A model generated the notes under the pieces. It was not told where the DNA came from. It saw nothing but the letters and a program-made list of their open reading frames with translations, and did not search any database. The translations under genes and the position numbers were made by a program. A DNA stretch of 64,000 nt from Streptomyces sp. F63 (lineage in GTDB: Bacteria > Actinomycetota > Actinomycetes > Streptomycetales > Streptomycetaceae). Of the stretch, positions 1 to 7,203 are shown piece by piece. Where the stretch lies: assembly GCF_018070345.1 (NCBI RefSeq), contig NZ_JAGPXX010000001.1:186001-250000 (forward strand), given 5' to 3'. Numbering within the stretch: the stretch's first letter is position 1; each line of letters begins with the position of its first letter.

Positions 1-205
1 GGGCGCCGGATTCGTGCCGGAGATGGCCACGGCGCACGCCTCGGGGGACGTGGTTCTGACCCGGCTGCCCCTCTTCCGCCGTTCGAAGGTGGCCTTCCGC
101 GCGGGCGGCGGCGGGCATCCGGCGGTCGCGGCGTTCGTGGCGGCGGCGCAGACAGCGGTGGGCGCCACGGGCGGTGCCTCCGCACGGGCCGCTTCGGTGA
201 GGTGA
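1..205 (+). CDS. LysR-type regulator, C-terminal end (partial)
   Basis: Only the last 67 codons lie in the window; the gene begins upstream. The reading GAGFVPEMATAHASGDVV, followed by a hydrophobic strand and a terminal HPAVAAFVAAAQ helix, has the usual ending of a LysR effector-binding domain, where a Gly-x-Gly turn precedes the last strand and a HPAV-x-x-F helix closes the fold. The stop is TGA at 203-205. It converges on the dsrE-like gene across a short hairpin. The ligand cannot be told from this fragment, and another periplasmic-binding-protein-like regulator remains possible. Confidence 0.6.
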   Translation, partial: GAGFVPEMATAHASGDVVLTRLPLFRRSKVAFRAGGGGHPAVAAFVAAAQTAVGATGGASARAASVR

Positions 206-277
206 GCCGCGGATCCCGTGCCGGGAGAGATCCCGGCCGGCCGGGCGCCCGGAGCGCGGGCCGGGCACCGGGACGCG

Positions 278-300
278 CGGGCCCGGAAAAGCCGGGCCCG
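278..300. terminator. Hairpin between convergent genes
   Basis: CGGGCCCGG and CCGGGCCCG pair perfectly over 9 bp around an AAAAG loop. The hairpin lies between the end of the LysR-like gene and the end of the dsrE-like gene, so it could stop transcription from either side. No U-tract follows. Confidence 0.5.
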
Positions 301-366
301 GCCGGTACGTGGGGGTGGCGTTCCGGCCGGGCCGTTCTCGGGGGTGCGCGTCATGGGCGGCTGCCC

Positions 367-837
367 TCAGGTGTAGATGATCTGGGCGTTGGCGGCGAGG
401 TTGTAGAAGTCGCCGACGGTGATGATGCCCTGGACCTCGTCGATGAGGTCCTCCTTGTCGAGGTCGAAGAGGTCCACGGACGCCTTGCAGGCGTAGATGC
501 CCGCGCCCGTGTCGCTGATCATCTCGATGAACTCGGGGATGGGCGGGATGTCGAGCTTGGCCATCCGGCGTTCCATGAACCGGGTGAGCATGTCCGGGGC
601 GCCGGGGAGGGCTCCGACCATGGTGGGGAGGTGCAGTCCGGGGTTGCCGACGGTGGCGAACTTGATGTGCTCGTAGCGCTTCTTCGTGATCGCGTCGAGG
701 CCGAAGAAGGTGAAGAAGAGATCGGCCTCGATGCCTTCGGCGCGGGCGCCGTTGGCCATGATGAGGGCCGGGTAGATGCCCTCCAGGGATCCCTTGGAGA
801 CGACGATCGAGACCTTCTCCAGCGTGGCGGTGGTCAT
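367..837 (-). CDS. DsrE/DsrF-like sulfur relay protein
   Basis: A 156-residue protein of the DsrE/DsrF fold, a family of small cytosolic proteins that pass persulfide sulfur between carriers. An N-terminal strand reads VSIVVSKGSLEGIYPALIMA, and the family-like segment EADLFFTFFGLDAITKKR follows. Only one cysteine is visible, near residue 120 in GAGIYACKASVDLF, in the region where the family often has its active cysteine. It is the last gene of a minus-strand run after the sulfide:quinone oxidoreductase and the TusE-like gene, 126 bp below the latter. It probably takes sulfur from, or hands it to, the TusE-like protein. The exact role is inferred; the fold assignment is firm. Confidence 0.8.
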   Translation of the reverse strand: MTTATLEKVSIVVSKGSLEGIYPALIMANGARAEGIEADLFFTFFGLDAITKKRYEHIKFATVGNPGLHLPTMVGALPGAPDMLTRFMERRMAKLDIPPIPEFIEMISDTGAGIYACKASVDLFDLDKEDLIDEVQGIITVGDFYNLAANAQIIYT

Positions 838-963
838 GGCGGACTCTCCTGAGTCGGTGGGCCGGTGTGCGGGCGGGTCGATGGGCGGGCGGTGGGCCGG
901 GCCGCGTCGGCGCGGGCCGTGTGGTGCACGGGGCGGGCGCGCCGGCGCGGCGGGCGCGGGGGA

Positions 964-1281
964 TCAGATGCAGCCCTTGGGCTTCGGGATTCCCGCGATC
1001 TTCGCGGCGGTCTTCGCCGGGCCCTTGGGGAAGAGCTGGTAGAGCTCCTTGACGCTGACGCCCGACGCCTTGCCGAGCACCCGGACCGTGGGGCCGGTGC
1101 CCTTCTCGGCGTATTCGGCGCGCATGAAGGTGATGACGGTCCAGTGCCGGTCGGTGAGTTCGTCGATGGCGTGCTCCTTGGCGATCTCCGGGGCCATCTC
1201 CTTCGTCCACTGGTCGGGGTCGGCGAAGAAGCCCTCCTCGTCGAGCACGACCGGGGTGCCGGCGTAGCTGGTGGTGGTCAT
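964..1281 (-). CDS. TusE/DsrC-like sulfur carrier
   Basis: A 105-residue protein of the DsrC/TusE family. Typical are the start AGTPVVLDEEGFFADPDQW, the middle DRHWTVITFMRAEYAE and the flexible tail PKPKGCI, in which Cys104 is the penultimate residue. That cysteine is the persulfide-carrying residue of the family. It is the only cysteine in the protein, so the second one of dissimilatory DsrC (about ten residues earlier) is absent. This favours a TusE-like carrier over a DsrC that forms trisulfides. The gene lies 22 bp after the oxidoreductase gene, in the same operon, and no dissimilatory sulfite reductase genes are nearby. Confidence 0.82.
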   Translation of the reverse strand: MTTTSYAGTPVVLDEEGFFADPDQWTKEMAPEIAKEHAIDELTDRHWTVITFMRAEYAEKGTGPTVRVLGKASGVSVKELYQLFPKGPAKTAAKIAGIPKPKGCI

Positions 1282-1303
1282 GGCGGTTCTCCGTTCGGTG
1301 CGG

Positions 1304-2602
1304 TCAGGCGGCGGGGTGGGCGGTGTCCGCGGGCTTCGCGGGAGCGGGCCGGGTCTTGCCGTGCTCCGGCATGGCCGAGCCGATGCCGGGGAGGTCGCGG
1401 CCCGGCAGCAGGCTGTGCCAGTAGAGCCACTCGAAGGCGAGCTTGCCGAGGTGGTTGGCGCGCGACTCCTTGAGGAGCGGCAGGCCCACGGCGGCCGGGA
1501 AGTGGCCCGGCAGCGGTTCGGTCTCGTAGTTGAAGTCGATCAGCAGGGCCTTGTGGAAGCCGGTCTCGATGAAGCAGTTGGTGTGGCCGTCGTAGGAGCC
1601 GTCCAGCGGCTCGCCCGCGAGGTGGCGGCCGATGTTGTGGACGAGCACCTCGCCCTCGAAGTGGGCCACGGAGCCGGCCTTGGAGGCGGGCAGTCCGGCG
1701 GCGTCGCCGATCGCGAAGACGTTCGGGCGGACCTTGGACTGCAGGGTGCGCTGGTCGACGCGGACGAAGTTCAGTTCGTCGCCGAGGCCGGCGGAGCGGC
1801 CCACGTACGGGGCGCCGCCGTGCAGCGGGACGACCACGGCGAGGTCGAAGGGCACCTCGGTGCCGTCGTAGGAGACCAGCCGGCCGCCTCCGCCGGGACC
1901 GCTGCCCACCTCGTCCATCTCCACGGAGCCGAGGGTGAAGTCGGTGACGAGGTCGACGCCCTTCTCCTTCAGCAGCCCGCCGAGCGCCTTGGCGGCCACC
2001 GGCTTGGTGAACGCGCTGTCGAGCGGGGTGGCGTAGGTGATCTGCACCTTGTCCCGGATGCCGCGCCGCTGGAAGTACCAGTCGGCGAGGAAGGAGAACT
2101 CCAGGGGTGCGACCGGGCACTTGAGGGGCAGGTCGGCGACGTTGACCACCAGCCGGCCGCCCTGGAAGTCCTCCAGGGCCCGGTGGAGGGCGGTGGCGCC
2201 GGGCAGGTCGTAGAAGGTGTGCACCTGCTTGCCCCAGGCAGGGCCGGTGAGGCCCTCGGTCTCCTCGGGCAGCAGCACCGCGCCGGTGGCGACGACGAGG
2301 ACGTCGTAGCCGAGGGAGTCGCCGTCGCTGAAGCGGACGCGGTCCGCCTCCAGGTCCACCCGGTCGATCTCGGCCCGGCGGTACTCGACCCCGTCCAGCA
2401 GCTGCCGTCCGCGGGGGCGGACGAGGGCGTGGGGCTCGGCGAGGCCGAACGGGACGAACAGCAGTCCGGGCTGGTAGATGTGGTCGTCGTTCTGGTCGAC
2501 CACCACGATCTCGTACTCGCTCCTGTCGTACATCCGCCGCAGCCGGTTGGCCGTGAGCGTTCCGGCGGTGCCGCTTCCGAGAATCACGATGCGCCTGTTC
2601 AT
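1304..2602 (-). CDS. Sulfide:quinone oxidoreductase-like flavoprotein
   Basis: A 432-residue FAD-dependent oxidoreductase. The N-terminal dinucleotide-binding motif is VILGSGTAG (residues 6-14), with a second nucleotide motif VLVVATGA near 101 and the FAD segment NVFAIGDAAGLP near 294. Cys162 in KCPVAP and Cys343 in TNCFIE are placed like the two redox cysteines of sulfide:quinone oxidoreductase, which oxidises sulfide to persulfide or polysulfide and reduces the quinone pool at the membrane. GTGGAGG precedes the ATG at a suitable distance. It leads the operon with the TusE-like and DsrE-like genes and has a CsoR/CstR-type dyad 58 bp upstream. A related NADH dehydrogenase is less likely given the cysteine pair. 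Confidence 0.85.
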   Translation of the reverse strand: MNRRIVILGSGTAGTLTANRLRRMYDRSEYEIVVVDQNDDHIYQPGLLFVPFGLAEPHALVRPRGRQLLDGVEYRRAEIDRVDLEADRVRFSDGDSLGYDVLVVATGAVLLPEETEGLTGPAWGKQVHTFYDLPGATALHRALEDFQGGRLVVNVADLPLKCPVAPLEFSFLADWYFQRRGIRDKVQITYATPLDSAFTKPVAAKALGGLLKEKGVDLVTDFTLGSVEMDEVGSGPGGGGRLVSYDGTEVPFDLAVVVPLHGGAPYVGRSAGLGDELNFVRVDQRTLQSKVRPNVFAIGDAAGLPASKAGSVAHFEGEVLVHNIGRHLAGEPLDGSYDGHTNCFIETGFHKALLIDFNYETEPLPGHFPAAVGLPLLKESRANHLGKLAFEWLYWHSLLPGRDLPGIGSAMPEHGKTRPAPAKPADTAHPAA

Positions 2603-2659
2603 GCCTCCACTGTCGTCCGGGGGCCGAGCCGGGGTCAGGGGCCTTTGGTCCCCGGGCAG

Positions 2660-2675
2660 TTACCCATAGGGGTAT
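2660..2675. promoter_or_regulatory. CsoR/CstR-type operator, SQR operon
   Basis: TTACCCATAGGGGTAT is a 16-bp dyad with ACCC and GGGT arms, of the type bound by CsoR-family repressors (ATACCC...GGGTAT). It lies 58 bp before the oxidoreductase start codon. Related 16-bp sites precede the peroxiredoxin and thioredoxin genes. Confidence 0.6.
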
Positions 2676-2816
2676 ACCCGGGGGCGATCGGTCCCGGTCG
2701 GCCGGCGGCCGAGGCGCGGGCACGGGCACGGAGCGCGGGGCACAGGCCCCGGCGGGCACGGACGCGGGCGGGCACCCCGGGCCGGGAGCCGGCGCACGCG
2801 GCCGCGGGGAAACGGC

Positions 2817-2853
2817 GCGGGGCCCGGCCGTGGGGGGAACGGCCGGGCCCCGC
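2817..2853 (-). terminator. Strong hairpin after the peroxiredoxin gene
   Basis: GCGGGGCCCGGCCG (2817-2830) pairs without mismatch with CGGCCGGGCCCCGC (2840-2853) around a 9-nt loop. It lies 65 bp past the peroxiredoxin stop and before the oxidoreductase promoter, so the two sulfur units are probably transcribed separately. Confidence 0.7.
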
Positions 2854-2918
2854 GGGTCGTGCGGGCGGCGGGCCGGGCGCGCCGGGACGGTCGGGTCCCG
2901 CGGCGTCCGGCCTGCCGG

Positions 2919-3596
2919 TCAGCCCTTCTTGCCGGGCTTGGTGGCGAGGTACCAGTCGGCGAGCTGCACGCTGTCGTCCGAGAGCCGGGCGTCGAGCTCG
3001 TCCTGCGTCCTCGGGGCGCCGACGACGACGTCGTCCCCCGGCTGCCAGTTGGCGGGGCAGGACACCTGCTCGCGGTCGGAGGTCTGCAGGGCGTCGAGGA
3101 GGCGCAGGATCTCGGGGATCATCCGCCCCGCGTTCATCGGGTAGTACAGCACCGCGCGGACGGTCTGCTCCGGGTCGATGAGGAAGACCGCGCGCACGGC
3201 CGAGGTGCCCGAGGTGTTCGGGTGCAGCATGCCGAAGGCGTGGGAAACCTTCATGTCGAGGTCGGCGACGATCGGGAAGGGGATGCGCACCCCCTGCTTC
3301 TCCTCGATGGACCGGACCCAGGCGAGGTGGCTGAAGACGGAGTCGACCGAGTTGCCGAGCAGTGCGGCGTTGCGGGCCGCGAACTCGTCGGCGAGCTCCG
3401 TGAAGGCGATGAACTCGGTGGTGCAGACCGGGGTGAAGTCCGCGGGGTGGCTGAAGAGGATCAGCCACTTCCCCACGTAGTCGGTCAGCTTGACGGTGCC
3501 GTGCGTGCTGTCGGCCTCGAAGTACGGGGCCGGGTCGCCGATGAGGGGCAGCCGCCCCTCGGTCGCGGCCGGTACCTGCTGCTCGGAGACGGTCAT
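2919..3596 (-). CDS. Peroxiredoxin, Prx6 (1-Cys) type
   Basis: A 225-residue thiol peroxidase. The active-site block HPADFTPVCTTE contains the peroxidatic Cys58, with the Pro and Thr usual for the family. A second cysteine, Cys180, lies in the SCPANWQPGDD segment typical of the Prx6-like C-terminal domain. The start was set at the ATG ending at 3596, because AAGGAG lies just ahead of it and the protein then begins directly before the fold; a longer upstream frame is low-complexity and unlikely. The enzyme reduces peroxides and, in related systems, also persulfides. It has its own CsoR/CstR-type dyad 91 bp upstream, which ties it to the sulfide genes next door. Confidence 0.9.
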   Translation of the reverse strand: MTVSEQQVPAATEGRLPLIGDPAPYFEADSTHGTVKLTDYVGKWLILFSHPADFTPVCTTEFIAFTELADEFAARNAALLGNSVDSVFSHLAWVRSIEEKQGVRIPFPIVADLDMKVSHAFGMLHPNTSGTSAVRAVFLIDPEQTVRAVLYYPMNAGRMIPEILRLLDALQTSDREQVSCPANWQPGDDVVVGAPRTQDELDARLSDDSVQLADWYLATKPGKKG

Positions 3597-4010
3597 GGTC
3601 GGGAGCTCCTTCGGAGAGACCGGGACGACGTGCGGGAATCCGGGCGTGACCGGAGGTGTTCCCCGGGTACGCTCCGGTCCCCCATGATACGGGGGAGGGT
3701 ATTTCCGCCCCGGGTGCGGGGGCAGGGCCGAACGGCCCTTTTCACGGTACGCCCGGCCCCTGCCCGCGGCATCCCGGCCGGAGTCCACTGGAGGCCGACG
3801 GAGTCCGCCGGAGAGCGCGGGTGTCCGGACCACCGGTCCGGTCCCGCCGGCCGGGCCCGCGGTGATTCCGGGCGCGGCAACCGGTAACCCGGACCGTGAA
3901 CCGGCACCAGGCCGGCACCGGCCGGCCGCACGGCGCCCCGGCACCGGTGAACCGGCACCACCGGGGCGAAGCGCGGGCGGTCCAGCAGCCCGGCGGAAGG
4001 AGACGTGGCC
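3597..4010. other. Divergent intergenic region
   Basis: About 410 bp separate the divergent peroxiredoxin and cysteine-desulfurase operons. The region holds the operator-like dyad at 3687-3702 and several short CCGGCACC-like direct repeats around 3900-3960. A frame runs open through it into the desulfurase gene, but it codes for Pro/Arg/His low-complexity sequence and is not taken as a real N-terminus. The only good ribosome-binding site is the AAGGAG just before 4011. Confidence 0.5.
3687..3702. promoter_or_regulatory. CsoR/CstR-type operator, peroxiredoxin gene
   Basis: ATACGGGGGAGGGTAT is 16 bp long. On the gene strand it reads ATACCCTCCCCCGTAT, so one half (ATACCC) matches the other two sites and the second half is degenerate. 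It lies 91 bp before the peroxiredoxin start. Confidence 0.45.
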
Positions 4011-4343
4011 GTGACCCGCAAGACATCCGGCACCACCGCACCGCGGCGGTCCGCCACCGCACGACAGCACACACCCGCACAGCGCCCCGCCCCGGCACCG
4101 CGCGACGCCCGGTCCACGGCGGCCCCCGCCGCCCCGGCACCGCGCGACGCCCGGTCCACGGCGGCCCCCGCCGCCCCGGCCGGCGACGGCGGCGCCGACG
4201 GCACCCGCCCCGGCAGCGGCGCCACCGGTCCCGCGGAGCGGACACCGGCGGCGGCCCGCCCCTCCTCCGTCGCCTTCTACGCGCCCCACCACCACGGCCA
4301 CGGCCCCGCCGCCCACCGCACCGGCCCGGGACTCCGGCCGTGA
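4011..4343 (+). CDS. Small Ala/Pro-rich protein of unknown function
   Basis: An open frame of about 110 codons with GGAAGGAG placed well before the GTG at 4011; a GTG at 4005 is too close to that site. The protein is basic and Ala/Pro/Thr-rich, carries a 14-residue tandem repeat (APAPRDARSTAAPA twice), and ends in a histidine-rich stretch, VAFYAPHHHGHGPAAH. It has no cysteine. Its TGA overlaps the GTG of the cysteine-desulfurase-like gene by 4 bp (GTGA), so the two would be translationally coupled, which is the best argument that it is expressed. The family is not recognised. The His cluster might bind metal, but this is a guess, and the frame may be only a leader. Confidence 0.4.
   Translation: MTRKTSGTTAPRRSATARQHTPAQRPAPAPRDARSTAAPAAPAPRDARSTAAPAAPAGDGGADGTRPGSGATGPAERTPAAARPSSVAFYAPHHHGHGPAAHRTGPGLRP
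4090..4173 (+). repeat. 42-bp tandem duplication
   Basis: Two adjacent 42-bp copies (4090-4131 and 4132-4173) start with CCCCGGCACCGCGCGACGCC. They encode the duplicated 14 residues of the small protein and keep its frame. Confidence 0.85.
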
Positions 4344-6052
4344 CCGCCACCACGCCCGCCCGGCGGCCCGGCCCCGCCCGCCCCGCCGGCGCCCCGGCGC
4401 CCAGCACGCCCCTGCTGGAGCGCGTCCGCCGGGGAATCATCGGGGACGACGAGGTACTGGACGGCCCGTACGGCCCCCGCCGGCTGGTCTACGCCGACTA
4501 CACCGCCTCCGGCCGGTCCCTGGACTTCATCGAGGACTTCGTCCGGGACCACGTCCTCCCCCGCTACGCCAACACCCACACCGAGAGCTCCAGCACCGGC
4601 CTGCAGACCACCCGCCTCCGCGAGGACGCCCGCCGCGTCATCCGCGACGCCGTGGGCGGCACCGAGGACGACCTGGTCATCTTCACCGGGTCCGGTGCCA
4701 CCGCCGCCGTCAACAAGCTGGTCGGCATCCTCGGTCTGCGGGAGCAGCCGAGCGCCGCGGTGCTGCCCGCCGAGCGGCCGGTGGTCTTCGTCGGCCCCTA
4801 CGAGCACCACTCCAACGAGCTGCCCTGGCGCGAGTCGGTCGCCGACGTCGTCGTGATCGGCGAGGACGCCGACGGCCACATCGACCCGGCGCGGCTGGAG
4901 GAGGAACTGCTCCGGTACGCGGAGCGGCCGCTGCTGATCGGCAGTTTCTCCGCCGCCTCCAACGTCACGGGCATCCTCACCGACACCGATCGCATCGCCC
5001 GCCTGCTGCACGCTTACGGCGCGCTGTCCTTCTGGGACTACGCGGCGGCCGGCCCGTACGTCCCGCTGCGCGTCGCCGAGAGCGCGCCCGGCGCCGGCGA
5101 CCACAAGGACGCGGTCTTCCTCTCGCCGCACAAGTTCGTCGGCGGCCCGCAGACGCCCGGGGTTCTCGTCGTCCGGCGGGAGCTGGTGCGCAACGCGGTG
5201 CCGACCGCGCCCGGCGGCGGCACCGTGGCCTTCGTCGGCCCGCGCGGCCACCGCTATCTGGACGATCCGGTGGTCCGCGAGGAGGGCGGCACACCCGCCA
5301 TCGTCGAGTCGATCCGCGCCGGGCTCGTCTTCGCGCTGAAGCAGGCCGTCGGCACGGAGCTGATCCAGGCCCGCGAGGAGAGCCACTGGCGGTACGCGCT
5401 GGAGCGCTGGGAGCGCGATCCCGCCGTCGAGATCCTCGGCAACCACCGGGTGCGGCGGCTGTCGATCGTCTCCTTCCGGATCCGGCACGGCGAGCGCTAT
5501 CTGCACCACAACTACGTGGTGGCCCTGCTCAACGACCTGTTCGGCATCCAGGCCCGCGGCGGCTGTTCCTGCGCCGGGCCCTACGGCCACCGGCTGCTCG
5601 CCATCGACACCGCCGCCTCCGACGCCTACCTGGACGAGATCACCCGGGGCTGCGACGGTGTCAAGCCGGGCTGGGTCCGGATCAACTTCAACTACTTCAT
5701 CTCCGAGACGGTGCGCGACTACCTCGTGCGCGCCGTCGAACTGATCGCCGACCACGGCCACCGGCTGCTGCCCGACTACCGCTTCGACCCGCACACCGGG
5801 GGCTGGCACCACCGCCGCGCCGCCGGGGAGCCGCCGCTGCGGCTGTCCTCCTTCGGTTACGACGCGGAGGGCCGGCCCGTCGTCCGCGACGAGCGGCGCC
5901 GGGCGGGCGAGGAGTCGCTCGCCGGGCGGCTCGACGAGGCCCGGCGCCTGTTCGCCTCGCGCCCGGACGGCGTGGACGGCGGGCCCACCGGGCTGCCCGC
6001 CGACTTCGAGCGGATGCGCTGGTTCCACCTTCCGCCCTCATGTCTGGAGTGA
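4340..6052 (+). CDS. Class V aminotransferase, cysteine-desulfurase-like
   Basis: A 570-residue PLP enzyme of the class V aminotransferase/SufS-NifS group. The start is the GTG that overlaps the previous stop. The N-terminal half contains VYADYTASG, the THTESSSTG phosphate-contact stretch and FTGSGATAAVNKL. The PLP lysine is Lys265 in SPHKFVGGPQTPG. Cys409 and Cys411, in ARGGCSCAGPYGH, lie where SufS-type desulfurases carry the catalytic cysteine. About 80 C-terminal residues extend beyond the usual fold. The enzyme would release cysteine sulfur as a protein persulfide, fitting its sulfur-relay neighbours. The thioredoxin gene follows 127 bp later. Cysteine as substrate is an inference; a different class V lyase is possible. 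Confidence 0.75.
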   Translation: MTATTPARRPGPARPAGAPAPSTPLLERVRRGIIGDDEVLDGPYGPRRLVYADYTASGRSLDFIEDFVRDHVLPRYANTHTESSSTGLQTTRLREDARRVIRDAVGGTEDDLVIFTGSGATAAVNKLVGILGLREQPSAAVLPAERPVVFVGPYEHHSNELPWRESVADVVVIGEDADGHIDPARLEEELLRYAERPLLIGSFSAASNVTGILTDTDRIARLLHAYGALSFWDYAAAGPYVPLRVAESAPGAGDHKDAVFLSPHKFVGGPQTPGVLVVRRELVRNAVPTAPGGGTVAFVGPRGHRYLDDPVVREEGGTPAIVESIRAGLVFALKQAVGTELIQAREESHWRYALERWERDPAVEILGNHRVRRLSIVSFRIRHGERYLHHNYVVALLNDLFGIQARGGCSCAGPYGHRLLAIDTAASDAYLDEITRGCDGVKPGWVRINFNYFISETVRDYLVRAVELIADHGHRLLPDYRFDPHTGGWHHRRAAGEPPLRLSSFGYDAEGRPVVRDERRRAGEESLAGRLDEARRLFASRPDGVDGGPTGLPADFERMRWFHLPPSCLE

Positions 6053-6141
6053 GACGCGCCCCGGCGGGGAGCGCGCCCCGGAAGAGATCGCGGGACCGCG
6101 GAATGAATCCGCCCCGCCCCCTGTTGGCAGAGACACCCGCA

Positions 6142-6157
6142 ATACCCCGGCGGGTAT
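6142..6157. promoter_or_regulatory. CsoR/CstR-type operator, thioredoxin gene
   Basis: ATACCCCGGCGGGTAT is the cleanest of the three 16-bp dyads, with ATACCC and GGGTAT arms exactly complementary. It ends 22 bp before the thioredoxin ATG, so a bound repressor would cover the promoter or transcription start. Confidence 0.65.
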
Positions 6158-6179
6158 AGAGACAAGGAGAGCCGGGCCC

Positions 6180-6548
6180 ATGCCGACCATTGAGCTGACC
6201 AAGGACAACTTCGAGGAGACCGTGACGAGCGCGGGCATCGTGCTGGTGGACTTCTGGGCCGCCTGGTGCGGACCGTGCCGGATGTTCGCCCCTGTCTTCG
6301 AGAAGGCCGCGGAGAGCCACCCCGACATCGTCTTCGGCAAGGTGGACACCGAGGCGCAGCCGGAGCTCGCCGCCGAGTTCCAGATCTCCTCGATCCCGAC
6401 GCTGATGGCCATCCGCGACCGCACCGTCCTCTACGCCCAGCCCGGCGCCCTCCCGGCCCCCGCCCTGGAGGACCTGATCGGCAAGATCCGCGCCGTCGAC
6501 ATGGACGACGTGCGGCGGCAGCTCGCGGCCCGCGCCGGCCAGGCCTGA
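6180..6548 (+). CDS. trxA: Thioredoxin
   Basis: A 122-residue cytosolic thioredoxin. The redox motif WCGPC is complete (Cys30 and Cys33), preceded by VLVDFWAAW. The cis-proline is in SSIPTLM, and the fold ends normally with a short charged tail. CAAGGAGA supplies the ribosome-binding site. Thioredoxins reduce disulfides and persulfides; the operator in its promoter and the neighbouring peroxiredoxin and desulfurase suggest a role in resolving sulfide-derived persulfides rather than general redox balance. It probably has its own promoter and is followed by a hairpin with a T-run. Confidence 0.93.
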   Translation: MPTIELTKDNFEETVTSAGIVLVDFWAAWCGPCRMFAPVFEKAAESHPDIVFGKVDTEAQPELAAEFQISSIPTLMAIRDRTVLYAQPGALPAPALEDLIGKIRAVDMDDVRRQLAARAGQA

Positions 6549-7203
6549 CCGCCCGCCGGGGCCGGCCGTCCCCCCGGGCCGGATCCCGCCCGCCACCCCG
6601 GATCCGTCCCGCCCGGGGCCGGGTCCCCCGTTCCACCGCACCGCCGCTGGAGACTTCCCCCGGCTCCGGCACGGTGCGGTGTGGTGCGTGATATTCCACC
6701 GCACCACGGAAAGCCCTCGCGGCCCAACGGCCCGGGGGCTTTTCGCCGCATTCCCCCGCCGCGGACCGACCCGGCCGGGCGGCTGGGGGGAATTCCCCTG
6801 TCGCCCCCGTTGTCGCCGGCGGGCAACGGGGCGTCCGATGCGGGACGAATGGCCGTCGCCGCTGCCGCCCGGGCCTCTTGCGGCCGGCAGCGCACTCCCG
6901 CGCCTATCGGCGAAATCGCCAGTCCTTCCCGGGCCACGTATGCCGGGGAACCCGGACCGCAGCAGGTCGGAGCCGGGTCCGTCGGACCTGCGACGGCCGG
7001 CCGGCCCTCCGCGCGTTGACAGCGGAATCGCCCACCCCCATCTTTGGTGCACCCCCCGGCCGACGGGTTCCGCAAGAGGCCGTACAACGCCTTGTGAAAC
7101 GCCGCCTTCCGCAACCGCCACCGGTTCACCGGAAGCGGCCGGCCTTTTCCGGACCGGGCGCGGCAGTACGGATTGGATTCACCAACCCCCCAGGAGGAAA
7201 TCC
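6549..7203. other. Long intergenic region with hairpins
   Basis: About 650 bp without a convincing gene. GGTGCGGTG (6673-6681) can pair with CACCGCACC (6697-6705), and a terminator-like hairpin follows at 6710-6743. The rest, up to the ribosome-binding site AGGAGG just before 7204, shows no strong repeat. Open frames across it are low-complexity and lack good starts. Confidence 0.5.
6710..6743 (+). terminator. Rho-independent-like terminator
   Basis: AAAGCCCTCGCGGCC and GGCCCGGGGGCTTT form an imperfect stem with a CAAC loop, followed by a short T-run. It would end transcription coming from the thioredoxin gene. Confidence 0.6.

Noticed and set aside
202..852. Long plus-strand frame opposite the dsrE-like gene
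   Set aside because: It is the antisense shadow of a clearly conserved protein, with Gly/Asp/Val-rich composition typical of such shadows in GC-rich DNA.
3896..4339. N-terminal extension of the desulfurase-like protein
   Set aside because: The extra 148 residues are Pro/Arg/His low-complexity, lack a ribosome-binding site, and would overlap the small gene; the GTG at 4340 fits the fold.
6679..7203. Longer N-terminus of the secreted copper-motif protein
   Set aside because: AGGAGG and a signal peptide begin at 7204; the upstream part includes the thioredoxin terminator.
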